Positions 15,203 through 24,193 of a stretch of 37,676 nt of DNA are shown one piece after another; position 1 is the stretch's first letter; the number at the start of each line of letters is the position of its first letter. The stretch is from assembly GCF_039525035.1 (NCBI RefSeq), contig NZ_BAAAHE010000014.1, positions 34,129 to 71,804 on the forward strand. The letters are read 5' to 3'. This DNA comes from Sporichthya brevicatena. GTDB lineage: Bacteria > Actinomycetota > Actinomycetes > Sporichthyales > Sporichthyaceae. The notes beneath the pieces are model-generated. The model saw only the letters and a list, made by a program, of their open reading frames with translations, was not told the DNA's origin and did no database searches. The position numbers and the translations under genes were made by a program.

Positions 15203-16707
15203 CAGCCCTCGTCGAGGCGCTGCGCCGACTGCGCGACGCCCCCGCCGACGCCCCGCTCGTCGAGTACGAGGGCCGGTGGTGGACGTGGGGCGAGGTCTCG
15301 CGCCACGCAGCGCAGCTCGAGGCGCGGATCGAGGCGGCGACCGCCGGCGAGCACGTCCGCGTCGCCGTCGTCCTCGGCAACCGGCCGGCCTCGGTCGCGG
15401 CGCTGCTGGCGACGCTCGGCTCGGGTCGCCCGATTCTCACGCTCAACCCCATGCAGCCGGCGCCGCGCGTCGCCGCCGCGGCGGTCGCCGCGAAGCCCGA
15501 CCTCGTCCTCGCCCCGCCGGCCCTGCTGGCCGACCCCGGGTTCACCGCTCCGCTGGCCGGGGTGCCGCTCCTCCCGCTTTCCGACGCCGCTGACGCCGAC
15601 ACTGCGCCGGCCCAACCCGGCGCGGGCATCGACGCGAAGCCCGGCGACGTCGCGGTCGAGATCTTCACCAGCGGCACGACGGGCAGCCCGAAGCGCATCG
15701 CCCTGACGTTCCGTCAGCTCGAGGTCTCGCTCGCCAGCGCGCTCGCGCACACCCGCGGCACCGCCGCCGACCAGCCGCTGCTCTCCGGCCGCCCCGGCCT
15801 GGTGGCACTGCCCCTGGTGCACATCAGCGGCCTCTGGGGCGTGCTCCAGGGCCTGTGCGAGGCGCGGCCGTTCGTCCTGCTTCCGCGCTTCACGGTCGAC
15901 GCCTGGGTGGCGGCGGTGGCGAAGCACCGGCCGCCGGTGACGGGTCTGCCGCCCGCGGCGATCCGCGCCGTGCTCGACGCCGACGTCCCGCGTGAACAGC
16001 TCTCCAGCCTCCGCGCGCTGAACTCCGGCACCGCGCCGCTCGACCCCGCCCTGTCGGAGGAGTTCACCGCGCGGTTCGGCATTCCGATCCTCTCGGTCTA
16101 CGGCGCCACCGAGTTCTCCGGTGCGGTCGCCGGCTGGTCGATCGCCGACCACCGCCAGTACGCCACCGCGAAGAAGGGCAGCGTCGGGCGCGCGTTCCCC
16201 GGCGTCAGCCTCCGCACGGTCACGTCCGACGGCGCCCCCACCGCCACCGGCGAGGTCGGCCAGCTCGAGGTCCGCACCCCGCAGGCCGGGCGCACCGACT
16301 GGGTCCGCACCAACGACCTGGCGCGCATCGACAATGACGGCTTCGTCTGGATCGTCGGCCGCGCGGACGACGTCATCATCCGCGGTGGGTTCAAGATCTC
16401 GCCGGTCGTCGTCGCGGCCGCGCTCATGAAGCACCCCGCGGTCCGCGAGGCCTCAGTCCTCGGGCTGCCCGACTCCCGGCTCGGCCAGGTGCCGGTCGCG
16501 GCCGTCGAGCTCGAGCCGCACGTCGAGGCGCCCGACCCCGAGGACCTGCGCGAGTTCTGCCGCGCCCACCTGACCGCCTACGAGGTCCCGACCGCCGTCG
16601 TGATCCTGCCCGCGCTCCCGCGCAGCGCGTCGATGAAGGTCGACCGCACCGCCCTCACCGCGATGGTGGAGGCGGCGCTGGTCGCGGGCGCGCCCGCCCC
16701 CGCCTGA
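15199..16707 (+). CDS. AMP-forming acyl-CoA ligase (class I adenylating enzyme)
   Basis: 502 residues from the ATG at 15199. The adenylation motifs are all present: TSGTTGSPKRI (phosphate loop), SVYGATEFSG, RTNDLARIDNDGFVWIVGRADD with the conserved Asp, the hinge IIRGGFKISP, and a C-terminal LPRSASMKVDR with the catalytic lysine. It is a little shorter than typical 540-residue ligases, mostly in the N-terminal domain. It would activate a carboxylic acid to its CoA thioester ahead of the dehydrogenase and hydratase in the same operon. The acid is unknown. Confidence 0.93.
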   Translation: MTALVEALRRLRDAPADAPLVEYEGRWWTWGEVSRHAAQLEARIEAATAGEHVRVAVVLGNRPASVAALLATLGSGRPILTLNPMQPAPRVAAAAVAAKPDLVLAPPALLADPGFTAPLAGVPLLPLSDAADADTAPAQPGAGIDAKPGDVAVEIFTSGTTGSPKRIALTFRQLEVSLASALAHTRGTAADQPLLSGRPGLVALPLVHISGLWGVLQGLCEARPFVLLPRFTVDAWVAAVAKHRPPVTGLPPAAIRAVLDADVPREQLSSLRALNSGTAPLDPALSEEFTARFGIPILSVYGATEFSGAVAGWSIADHRQYATAKKGSVGRAFPGVSLRTVTSDGAPTATGEVGQLEVRTPQAGRTDWVRTNDLARIDNDGFVWIVGRADDVIIRGGFKISPVVVAAALMKHPAVREASVLGLPDSRLGQVPVAAVELEPHVEAPDPEDLREFCRAHLTAYEVPTAVVILPALPRSASMKVDRTALTAMVEAALVAGAPAPA

Positions 16708-16717
16708 GGAGATACCC

Positions 16718-17878
16718 GTGCTGCCACGCACCCTGTTCGAGCCTGAGCACGAGCAGTTCCGTCAGACCTGCCGTGAGTTTTTGGCCCGGCACGTGACGCC
16801 TCATCACGCCGAGTGGGAGGCCAACGGCATCGTCGACCGGGAGGTCTACGTCCAGGCCGCGAAGCAGGGCGTGCTCGGCTTCAACCTGCCCGAGGAGTTC
16901 GGCGGCGGGGGAGTGGACGACTTCCGCTTCAACGTCGTCGCGAACGAGGAGGCCGTGCGCGCCGGCGCGAGCGGCCCGGCGTTCTCGCTGCAGTCGGACA
17001 TCATCGCGCCCTACCTCGTCCGCCAGACCACGGACGAGCAGAAGGCCCGTTGGCTCCCCGCCGCGGCGCGGGGCGAGCTGATCGTCGCCGTCGCGATGAG
17101 CGAGCCCAACACCGGCAGCGACCTGCAGGGCATCCAGACCCGCGCCGTCCGGGACGGCGACGACTGGATCCTGACGGGCAACAAGATCTTCATCTCCTCC
17201 GGCATCCACGCCGACCTCGTGCTGGTCGTCGCCCGCACCGACCCGGACGCCCCCGCGCACCGGGGCATGTCGCTGCTCGCCGTCGAGCGCGACATGCCGG
17301 GATTCACCCGCGGCCGCAAGCTGGAGAAGCTCGGGCTGCGCGCGCAGGACACCGCCGAGCTCAACTTCGACGAGGTCCGCGTCCCCGCGGCGAACGTTGT
17401 CGGTGAGGTCAACGGCGCCTTCGCGGTGCTGATGGCGAACCTGCCCGAGGAGCGGCTCTCGATCGCGGTGCACGCGGTCGCGAGTGCGCGCGAGATCCTC
17501 GACCAGACGCTGGAGTACGTGAAGACCCGCACCGCGTTCGGCCGCCCGATCGGCACGTTCCAGAACAGCCGGTTCGTCCTCGCCGAGCTCGACACCGAGG
17601 TCGGCATCGCGCAGGTCTACCTCGACCGCTGCGTGTCCGAGCTCGTCGCCGGGAAGCTCTCCGAGGTCGAGGCCGCGCGCGCGAAGTACTGGACCACCGA
17701 GCTGCAGAACAAGGTCATCGACCGCTGCCTGCAGCTGCACGGCGGCTACGGGTTCATGCTCGAGTACCCGGTCTCCAAGGCCTACGCGGACGCGCGGGCG
17801 CAGACGATCTACGGCGGGTCGACCGAGATCATGAAGGAGATCATCGGGCGTTCGCTCGGGCTGGGGGATCCGCGCTGA
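16718..17878 (+). CDS. Acyl-CoA dehydrogenase
   Basis: 386 residues from a GTG at 16718, 10 bases after the ligase stop, with GAGGAG upstream; this is normal family length. Motifs are LPEEFGGGGVDD, MSEPNTGSDLQGIQT, LTGNKIFISSG, the long-chain/isovaleryl-type base region LPEERLSIA, TRTAFGRPIGTFQN, CLQLHGGYGFMLEYP and IYGGSTEIMKE. It is a probable self-sufficient homotetramer, unlike the pair at 11733-13878. Its last 38 bases overlap the convergent HAD gene, so the two mRNAs are antisense at their ends. Confidence 0.95.
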   Translation: MLPRTLFEPEHEQFRQTCREFLARHVTPHHAEWEANGIVDREVYVQAAKQGVLGFNLPEEFGGGGVDDFRFNVVANEEAVRAGASGPAFSLQSDIIAPYLVRQTTDEQKARWLPAAARGELIVAVAMSEPNTGSDLQGIQTRAVRDGDDWILTGNKIFISSGIHADLVLVVARTDPDAPAHRGMSLLAVERDMPGFTRGRKLEKLGLRAQDTAELNFDEVRVPAANVVGEVNGAFAVLMANLPEERLSIAVHAVASAREILDQTLEYVKTRTAFGRPIGTFQNSRFVLAELDTEVGIAQVYLDRCVSELVAGKLSEVEAARAKYWTTELQNKVIDRCLQLHGGYGFMLEYPVSKAYADARAQTIYGGSTEIMKEIIGRSLGLGDPR

Positions 17879-18530
17879 CGCGCGCCCCCAGCGCGGCGAG
17901 CTCCCGGCGGCACTGCGCCGGGTCGGAGAAGTGGATCGTCCGGATCCCCAGCTCCTGCGCCGGCGGCAGGTTCTCGGCGAAGTCGTCCACGAACACCACG
18001 TCGGCGGCCGGGCACTCCAGACGGCGCAGCAGCTCGACGTAGATGCCCGGGTCGGGCTTGCGCAGCTTCAGTGCGGCACTGTTGCAGATCAGGTCGACGG
18101 CGCCTGCGGGCAGCCCGCCCGGCGCGCCGCGCTGGAACATGTCGACGAGGAAGTCGTCGTTGGCGGCGGTGTTGTTGGTCAGCACCGCGATGCGGTGATG
18201 CTGCATCAGCTCGCCGACGAGGGAGATCATCTCCGGCCGCAGGGCCCGAGCCTCACGCAGCGCGGCGGCGACGGCCTGGACGTCGAGCCGGACGCCGTGC
18301 TCGGCCTCGACCCGGCGCAGGAACCCGCCGAACCACTCGCGCAGACCGAGCTCGCCGACCTCGAGAGCGGCGAAGTCGGCGTCCCCGCGGAAGTAGGGCT
18401 CCATCGACGACGCGATGCCGACGCTCGCGCAGTACGCGTCCAGCGGTCCGAACGGGTCACCAGCGAGGACCCCGCCCACGTCGAAGACGACGACCGGCGG
18501 GACCTTGGACGCACCGTCAGTCGAGGACAT
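17841..18530 (-). CDS. HAD-superfamily hydrolase
   Basis: 229 residues from the ATG at 18530, which overlaps the end of the regulator gene by 14 bases; a longer in-frame start exists but would place 14 extra unconserved residues in front. HAD motifs are VVFDVGGVLAG (motif I, nucleophile D17), LTNNTA (motif II), the lysine in KLRKPDPGIY and VFVDDFAENL (motif IV). The FDVGGVL form is seen in the epoxide-hydrolase-N/YihX-like branch of phosphatases. It is the last gene of the long minus-strand run and overlaps the acyl-CoA dehydrogenase on the other strand. Substrate unknown. Confidence 0.88.
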   Translation of the reverse strand: MSSTDGASKVPPVVVFDVGGVLAGDPFGPLDAYCASVGIASSMEPYFRGDADFAALEVGELGLREWFGGFLRRVEAEHGVRLDVQAVAAALREARALRPEMISLVGELMQHHRIAVLTNNTAANDDFLVDMFQRGAPGGLPAGAVDLICNSAALKLRKPDPGIYVELLRRLECPAADVVFVDDFAENLPPAQELGIRTIHFSDPAQCRRELAALGARVSADPPARANAR

Positions 18531-19299
18531 CGAGCACCGGGGTGTCGGCGCGCCCGGCGAGCAGGGCCTCACCGGCGCCGCGCATGTGCCGGCGCCAGTG
18601 GGCCTCGGCCCCGGGGGCGTCGCCGTCGCGCACGAGTTCGACCAGCTTCGCGTAGGACCGCACCATCTTGCGGAACGCCGTCTCGGACAGGCCCTCGACC
18701 TCTTCGGTCACCGCGGCCCGCGTGGCGCGCTCGGTGATCTCGTCGAGCATCCCGGCGACGATGCCGAGCGTCGTGTTGCCGGAGAGCTCGACCATCCGCC
18801 GGTGGAAGATCGCGGTCGCGCGCGCGAGCGCGGCCGGGTCGTCGCGGTACTCGGGGGAGTCGGGGATCAGCGCCTCGAGCTCGGCGGCCGCGTCGGCGCC
18901 GCCGCGTTCGGCGAGCAGGCGCGCGGCCGCGGGCTCGATCTCCATGCGCGCGGCGTAGACGTCGGCGACGGTCGCGCCGGCCAGCTCGAGCAGCAGCCCC
19001 GCGGGCCGGGCCACGATCTCCGGCCCGGGGACGCAGACCTTCGCGCCGGTCCGGCTGCCGCGGCGCACCTCGACCAGGCGCTCGGACTCCAGCACACGTA
19101 CGGCCTCGCGCAGCGTCGGCCGCGAGACGCCGAAGTGCGCCATCAGCTCGGCCTCGTGGGGGAGGAAGTCGCCCTCGCCGAGCTGCCCGGTGACGATCAT
19201 GCGGCGCAGCGTCGCGGCGACCAGCTCCGCCGTCTTCGGCGACCGCAGCGACCGTCCGGTGCCCGCGCTCATCAGCGGGGCCAACGAGTTCGTCGACAT
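18517..19299 (-). CDS. FadR-subfamily GntR regulator (FCD domain)
   Basis: 260 residues. The ATG at 19299 is preferred over the GTG at 19305 because GGGAGG lies at a proper distance only for the ATG. The winged helix has LPHEAELMAHFGVSRPTLREAVRVLESERLVEVRRGSRTG in parts. The C-terminal FCD domain has the usual ARMEIEP, FHRRMVELSGN and AHWRRHM segments with His/Asp residues that often bind metal and an organic acid. It probably controls the minus-strand transport and oxidation genes. It starts 2 bases after the luciferase-like gene stop. Confidence 0.93.
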   Translation of the reverse strand: MSTNSLAPLMSAGTGRSLRSPKTAELVAATLRRMIVTGQLGEGDFLPHEAELMAHFGVSRPTLREAVRVLESERLVEVRRGSRTGAKVCVPGPEIVARPAGLLLELAGATVADVYAARMEIEPAAARLLAERGGADAAAELEALIPDSPEYRDDPAALARATAIFHRRMVELSGNTTLGIVAGMLDEITERATRAAVTEEVEGLSETAFRKMVRSYAKLVELVRDGDAPGAEAHWRRHMRGAGEALLAGRADTPVLDVLD

Positions 19300-19301
19300 G
19301 G

Positions 19302-20336
19302 TCACCCTCCCGTTCCGTCGGCCGGTGCGCAGTGCGTGCGGCCGAGCTCGATCGCGGCGGCCTCGTAGCCGGCCTTGCGTCGACGGCCGACCAGGAACGA
19401 CGGCGGCGCGAGGAAGCCGAGCTCGGGCAGATGCGTGCGGGCGGCGAGGGTCTCGCGGGCCTGCGCGCTACTGCCGCAGACGGCGATCGCGGCGAGCATC
19501 TCGTCGTCCACCGCTCGCGCCATCCCCTCCGTGTCGCCGCTCCGGAACGCGGCCCGGATCGCCCCCACCTGCTCCTGCCAGCCGTGCAGCTCGACCAGCC
19601 GGTCGTAGGTTCTCACGGTCAGGTAGAACGCCACCTGCCGACGCGCGTCGAGCACGGCGCGGTCGGGGTCGGCGTCGTCGACGGCGGTGATCACCCAGCC
19701 CCAGCGCAGCAGGGTCGCGGGGTCGCGGCCGGCGTCGGCCGCCCCGGCCGCCAGCGCGGGGTTGACGGTCTCGGCCCACCAGCGGTCGGTGAACAGCCCG
19801 TGGCCGAGGACGCCGTCGGCGACGCGGCCGCACGTGCGCAGCATGACGGGGTTGAACGCGCCGAGGACGATCGGGACGTCGAGCTTGCCCAGCACCGGAG
19901 CTCCGATCGCCGCGTCGATCGAGTAGAACTCGCCGGAGTGCTGGATCTTCTCGCCGTTCTCCGCGGTCAGGTACGCGCGGATTGCCTGCACCAGGTCGGT
20001 CATCCGCGCCGCGGGCCGCGACGCCTCGACCGAGAACCAGTCGCCGTTCATCCGCGGCGTCCCGCTGCCGAGGCCGAGGAAGACGCGGCCCGGCGCGACG
20101 TTCGCGAGGTGGCGCACCGCCGAGGCGTGCGAGAACGGGGAGCGGGTGAACGCGTACGCGATGCCCGGGCCGAACCTCGCCCGCGACGTGCTGGCGGCCA
20201 TCAGCGCCGAGGCGACGTAGGAGTCGTGGTCGGCGAACTCCCCGGCGCAGAACGCCGCGGCGCCGGCCGCCTCGGCCGCGGTGGCCGTCTCGGGACCGGG
20301 CCAGGGCAGGCCCCACTCGCGCATCGGCTGCGTCAC
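19302..20336 (-). CDS. Luciferase-like (LLM class) oxidoreductase
   Basis: 344 residues from a GTG at 20336 that overlaps the P450 stop (GTGA); an ATG four codons later is an alternative. Recognisable TIM-barrel marks are FTRSPFSHASAVRHLANVAPGR, FLGLGSGTPRMNGDW, IVLGAFNPVMLRTCGRVADGV and a C-terminal FLAPPSFL. This is the F420-dependent branch in most actinobacteria. Located between a P450 and a FadR regulator, it is likely part of one oxidation pathway. It is not closely similar to the luciferase-like gene at 8998-9888. Confidence 0.9.
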   Translation of the reverse strand: MTQPMREWGLPWPGPETATAAEAAGAAAFCAGEFADHDSYVASALMAASTSRARFGPGIAYAFTRSPFSHASAVRHLANVAPGRVFLGLGSGTPRMNGDWFSVEASRPAARMTDLVQAIRAYLTAENGEKIQHSGEFYSIDAAIGAPVLGKLDVPIVLGAFNPVMLRTCGRVADGVLGHGLFTDRWWAETVNPALAAGAADAGRDPATLLRWGWVITAVDDADPDRAVLDARRQVAFYLTVRTYDRLVELHGWQEQVGAIRAAFRSGDTEGMARAVDDEMLAAIAVCGSSAQARETLAARTHLPELGFLAPPSFLVGRRRKAGYEAAAIELGRTHCAPADGTGG

Positions 20337-21535
20337 CACTGGAGCTCCAGCCCGGTCAGGCCCCACACCTGCGCGCCCTCGAGCAGCGGCGTCTCGCGCA
20401 GTCGGTAGGTCGGGATGCGGCGGTGCCACTCCTCCAGCGCGAGCACCATCTCCTGCCGCGCGAGGTGCGCGCCGAGGCAGTGGTGCGGCCCGGACCCGAA
20501 CGTCAGGTGCCGGCCCTCGGCCGTCGTCCGGTCGAGGTCGACCCGCAGCGAGTCGGCGAACACCTTCGGGTCACGGCCGGCGGCCGCGAGCGGGAAGAGT
20601 GCCATGTCGCCCTGGCGCACCTGCACGCCGGCGAACTCGGCGTCCCGCGTCGCCTTGCGTGCGGTCTGCACGGACGGGTAGACGCGCAGTACCTCCTCGA
20701 CGAGCACCGGCCAGAGGTCGGGGTTCGCCACGCAGCGCTCCCGGTCCGCCGGGTGCGTGGCGAGGTGGTGCAGGGCGAACGCGAGCTCGTTCGCGACGGT
20801 GTCGAGGCCGGCCATGAACAGCAGCAGCAGGCAGTTCAGCAGGTCGGCGTCGTCGACGGGCCGGCCGTCGAACTCCCACGACAGCGCGGCGCGGACGATG
20901 TCAGCCGCCTCGGCGTCGGCCTCGGCCCGCCGCTCGGCGAGGAGCTCGCGGAAGTACTTCTGGATACGGCCGCCGGCGGCGTTGCGGCGCTCGTTGCCGG
21001 GGTCCTCGGCGGGGGTGAGGTGGAGCAGGTCGTGCTCCCACTCGTAGAACTGCCCGAGCATCGACTGCGGCATCCCCATCAGCGAGAGGAAGATCGTCGA
21101 CGGGTAGACGCGCGCGAAGTCTGACACCACGTCACACCGGCCACGGTCGGCGATGCCGGCGACCACGTCGGCGGCCAGGCGACGGTGCTCGTCGGCCATC
21201 GACTTCACCCGGCGCGGGGTGAACCAGGCGGCGAGCAGGTTGCGCCAGCGCACGTGCTCGGGGGCGTCGAGCATGACGGGGATCCAGAGCATCCGCGGCT
21301 CGGGGTCGGTGACGGTGATGACCTTCGACGACCACAGGTCGGTCTGGCGTAGGCCTTCGAGGATCGTCGCGTGGTCGGTGAAGATCCAGTAGCCCTGGGC
21401 GTCGGTGGACCACAGCACCGAGGAGTCGTGGTCGCGGTAGGCGTCGAAGCGCGCGAACAGACCGGGGAAGGGCGCGGGCTCCGGCTTGGTCTCGTCGTGG
21501 ACCACCGGGCAGCCGCGGATTTCTGCTGACGTCAC
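20333..21535 (-). CDS. Cytochrome P450
   Basis: 400 residues from a GTG at 21535 (GTGA overlap with the upstream fusion gene). The I-helix oxygen-binding motif is FMAGLDTVANE, the K-helix ExxR is EEVLR and the heme loop is FGSGPHHCLGAHLAR with C353 as the thiolate ligand. Bacterial class I P450s are soluble and need a ferredoxin and reductase; neither is encoded in the window. It presumably hydroxylates the compound handled by this operon. A steroid or terpenoid is a guess from context. Confidence 0.96.
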   Translation of the reverse strand: MTSAEIRGCPVVHDETKPEPAPFPGLFARFDAYRDHDSSVLWSTDAQGYWIFTDHATILEGLRQTDLWSSKVITVTDPEPRMLWIPVMLDAPEHVRWRNLLAAWFTPRRVKSMADEHRRLAADVVAGIADRGRCDVVSDFARVYPSTIFLSLMGMPQSMLGQFYEWEHDLLHLTPAEDPGNERRNAAGGRIQKYFRELLAERRAEADAEAADIVRAALSWEFDGRPVDDADLLNCLLLLFMAGLDTVANELAFALHHLATHPADRERCVANPDLWPVLVEEVLRVYPSVQTARKATRDAEFAGVQVRQGDMALFPLAAAGRDPKVFADSLRVDLDRTTAEGRHLTFGSGPHHCLGAHLARQEMVLALEEWHRRIPTYRLRETPLLEGAQVWGLTGLELQW

Positions 21536-24189
21536 GCCGAGACCTCCGTTCCGTCGGACGCGGTCGCCGACTCGAGCACCGTCACCGTGCCGGCATCGGC
21601 GTCCACCTCCACCAGGGCGCCGGTGACCAGCCGATCGCTGGCCTCCTGCGTGTCGACGACGCAGGGGACGCCGTACTCGCGGGCGACCAGCGCCGCGTGC
21701 GACATCAGGCCCCCGAGGTCGGTGACGACCGCGGCCGCGTAGCCGAACAGCGCGGTGTACCCGATGTCGGTGACGTGGGCGACGAGCACCTCGTCGGGCT
21801 CGAACTCCTCGACCGTGTCGGGGCCGACGACGCGAACCCGTCCCCGGACCTTGCCGCCGCCGATGCCGATGCCGGACAAACTCTCGCCGGCCTCCAGTGG
21901 GATCGTGCCGGGTCGCGCCGCCCAGGTGCCGGCGAACACCGCGGGCATGCCGAGCGCGGCCAGGCGCTCGCGCTCGGCCCGCCGGGCGCGGACGCGTTCG
22001 ATCGCGTCGGCGGGCGGGTCGGCGAGTTCGTCGCGCAGCAGGTAAAACACGTCCTCCGGGTCGGCGAGCCGGCCCGCGGCGGTCATCCGCGCACCCTGCG
22101 CGAGCGCGAGCCGGCGCAACGCCGACATCACACGGACCGTCAGATCACGGTTGTCCTCCCGCAGGTGCAGCAGGTGGTCCGCATACCGGCGCAGGGGCGA
22201 ACGCCGGCCCGGGGCGGTGTGCGGCGCCGCCGCCGACACCGAGCGCGCAGCGCGGCCGACGGTCGCGAGCAGCCGGTCCACGTCGTCGCCGAAGCGGCGG
22301 GAGGCGAGCTCGGCCTCGCCCGGGCCGCGGTGGCCGAACGCCTGCAGCGCGCGCGTGACCTCGGCCCAGAAGGCCGGGAACTGCTGCTGCACCCGCTCGG
22401 CGCGGCCGGGGGCGGCGTCGGTGAGGACCTCGATCAGGCCCGAGGTGCGCGCCGCCGTGCGCGCGAGGTCCGTGACCCCGCGCAGGGTCGCGGCGCTCGG
22501 CAGCTCGGCGTGGGCCGGCCCGTCCGCGGACCCGGCGCGGTCGAGCACGGCGCCGGAGACGAGGTTGAGCTGGCCCTGCACCGTCCACGCCCAGGCGAGG
22601 ACGTCGGTGGCGAGCAGGGCGCCGAGCGCGAGCCGCTGCGGCGGCAGGTCGTCCGCCCGGTCGGCGAGGGCGGTCAACCGGGCGACCTGACGGCGCAGTT
22701 CGGCGACGTCGCGCTTCACCGACGCGGCGAGGGCGAGCATCCCGACGCCGGCCCCGGCCACGGAACGGACCCGCTGCAGCGTCCCGACCGCCGGCGCCTT
22801 CCAGGTGCCGGGGATCGCGGCTTTCGCACCCGGCAGCTCGGCCACGTGCCGGCCCACCCACTGGTCGGCGAGGGCGTCGGGGGAGGTGCCGGGCATCTGC
22901 GCCGCGAGCTGCCAGGTGCCGCTGGCGTTGATGTAGAAGCAGTGTCCGTGCACGGCCTGCAGACGTGCGCACGCCTCGGTGCGCAGCGGCTCGGGCAGGC
23001 CGAGCAACCGCGCGACGGCGGTTGTCGTGCCGCGCAGACCGCGACCCTGGACGTCGATGGTCAGCGGGGTGCACGGGCCCGGCAGCGCCTCGGAGAGGTT
23101 GGTCTGCGAGTAGACCGGGAAGCGGGGGTCGACGGGGGTGTCGAACTGACCCCGCGTCGCATTGTCGGCGGCCCAGGCCAGCGGCGCGCCGTCGGCGGGG
23201 CCGACCGAGCCGGGGACGACCTGGTGGTCGTAACCCGTCCGGCCCGGCAGGGAACGCACCCGGCCGCGGAACGTCGACCGGCCCATCACGGCGAGACGGG
23301 TGTCCTCCGCGGTCTCCGCCGACGACCACGCCGGGGTGAAGCCGAACTCCTCGGTCAGGCGGGTGGTGTCCAGCTGGGGCATGCCGAAGGCGAACTCGAG
23401 TTCGCCGGCCGCGATCCGGACGCCGGGGAGCTTGGTCGCCTTCCGCAGCACCGACGTCGGCACCGGCACGGCCGGGCGACCGAGGGCCGCGGCGAGGTCG
23501 CGCAACGGGACCCCGTCCGGCGCGACGACGTTGACGACCCCGGTCGGCGCCCCGGGTTCGAGCGCGCCGACGAGGAACCGCGCGAGGTCGTCGTGATGGA
23601 TCAGCTGCCACGGCAGGGCGTCCGGCGGCGCGACCTGCGCCGGGGCGGCGAGGGCCTCCTGGAGCCGGTTGTCCGTCCCGCGGCCGAGGATGACGCCCGA
23701 GCGCACGGCGAGCGTCTCCAGCCCGCGCTCGGTCGCCTCGGCCAGCAGTTGCTCGCACCGGATCTTCTGGTGGGCGTAGGGGTGGTCGGGGTGCGGGTGC
23801 GGCCCGTCGGCCTCGCGCAGCGTGCGTCGGTAGCGCTCCGGGTGCCCGCCGTACACCGTCGAGGACGACAGGAACACGACGCGGCGCGCGCCCGTTGCCT
23901 CCGCGGCCGCGAGGACGTTCGCGGTCCCGGTGAGGTTGACCGCCGTCATCGCGTCGGCCCCGGCCCGGTCGTCGAGCATGAACGCGCAGTGCAGGATCGC
24001 GTCCACGCCCGCGGCCGCCTCGCGCAGGCCGGCCGCGTCCCGGACGTCGAGCGAGCGGTGCCGTGCCCCGCGGGGGAGCTCGAGCGGCGCGGACCGGCTG
24101 ACGCCGAGCACGTCGTGCCCCGCGCCGACGAGCCGCCGGGCCGTGGCGAGGCCGACGAGGCCGCTGACCCCGGTGATCAGGATGCGCAC
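21532..24189 (-). CDS. Fusion: NAD-dependent epimerase/SDR domain plus PEP-utilising phospho-histidine domain
   Basis: 885 residues from a GTG at 24189. Residues ~1-310 are an extended SDR: GVSGLVG (G7, G10, G13), SSSTVYG and Y138-x3-K142. The C-terminal ~120 residues match the swivelling phospho-histidine domain of PEP synthase/rifampin phosphotransferase enzymes, with TDLGGLMSHAALVAREYGVP and probable phospho-histidine H831. The middle (about 310-770) is mostly helical and unassigned; no ATP-grasp domain with its Arg/Lys-rich nucleotide site is visible. Mycobacterium tuberculosis Rv2047c is, from memory, a similar uncharacterised fusion. It lies 4 bases after the binding-protein gene and overlaps the P450. 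Function unknown. Confidence 0.88.
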   Translation of the reverse strand: MRILITGVSGLVGLATARRLVGAGHDVLGVSRSAPLELPRGARHRSLDVRDAAGLREAAAGVDAILHCAFMLDDRAGADAMTAVNLTGTANVLAAAEATGARRVVFLSSSTVYGGHPERYRRTLREADGPHPHPDHPYAHQKIRCEQLLAEATERGLETLAVRSGVILGRGTDNRLQEALAAPAQVAPPDALPWQLIHHDDLARFLVGALEPGAPTGVVNVVAPDGVPLRDLAAALGRPAVPVPTSVLRKATKLPGVRIAAGELEFAFGMPQLDTTRLTEEFGFTPAWSSAETAEDTRLAVMGRSTFRGRVRSLPGRTGYDHQVVPGSVGPADGAPLAWAADNATRGQFDTPVDPRFPVYSQTNLSEALPGPCTPLTIDVQGRGLRGTTTAVARLLGLPEPLRTEACARLQAVHGHCFYINASGTWQLAAQMPGTSPDALADQWVGRHVAELPGAKAAIPGTWKAPAVGTLQRVRSVAGAGVGMLALAASVKRDVAELRRQVARLTALADRADDLPPQRLALGALLATDVLAWAWTVQGQLNLVSGAVLDRAGSADGPAHAELPSAATLRGVTDLARTAARTSGLIEVLTDAAPGRAERVQQQFPAFWAEVTRALQAFGHRGPGEAELASRRFGDDVDRLLATVGRAARSVSAAAPHTAPGRRSPLRRYADHLLHLREDNRDLTVRVMSALRRLALAQGARMTAAGRLADPEDVFYLLRDELADPPADAIERVRARRAERERLAALGMPAVFAGTWAARPGTIPLEAGESLSGIGIGGGKVRGRVRVVGPDTVEEFEPDEVLVAHVTDIGYTALFGYAAAVVTDLGGLMSHAALVAREYGVPCVVDTQEASDRLVTGALVEVDADAGTVTVLESATASDGTEVSA

Positions 24190-24193
24190 GTCG

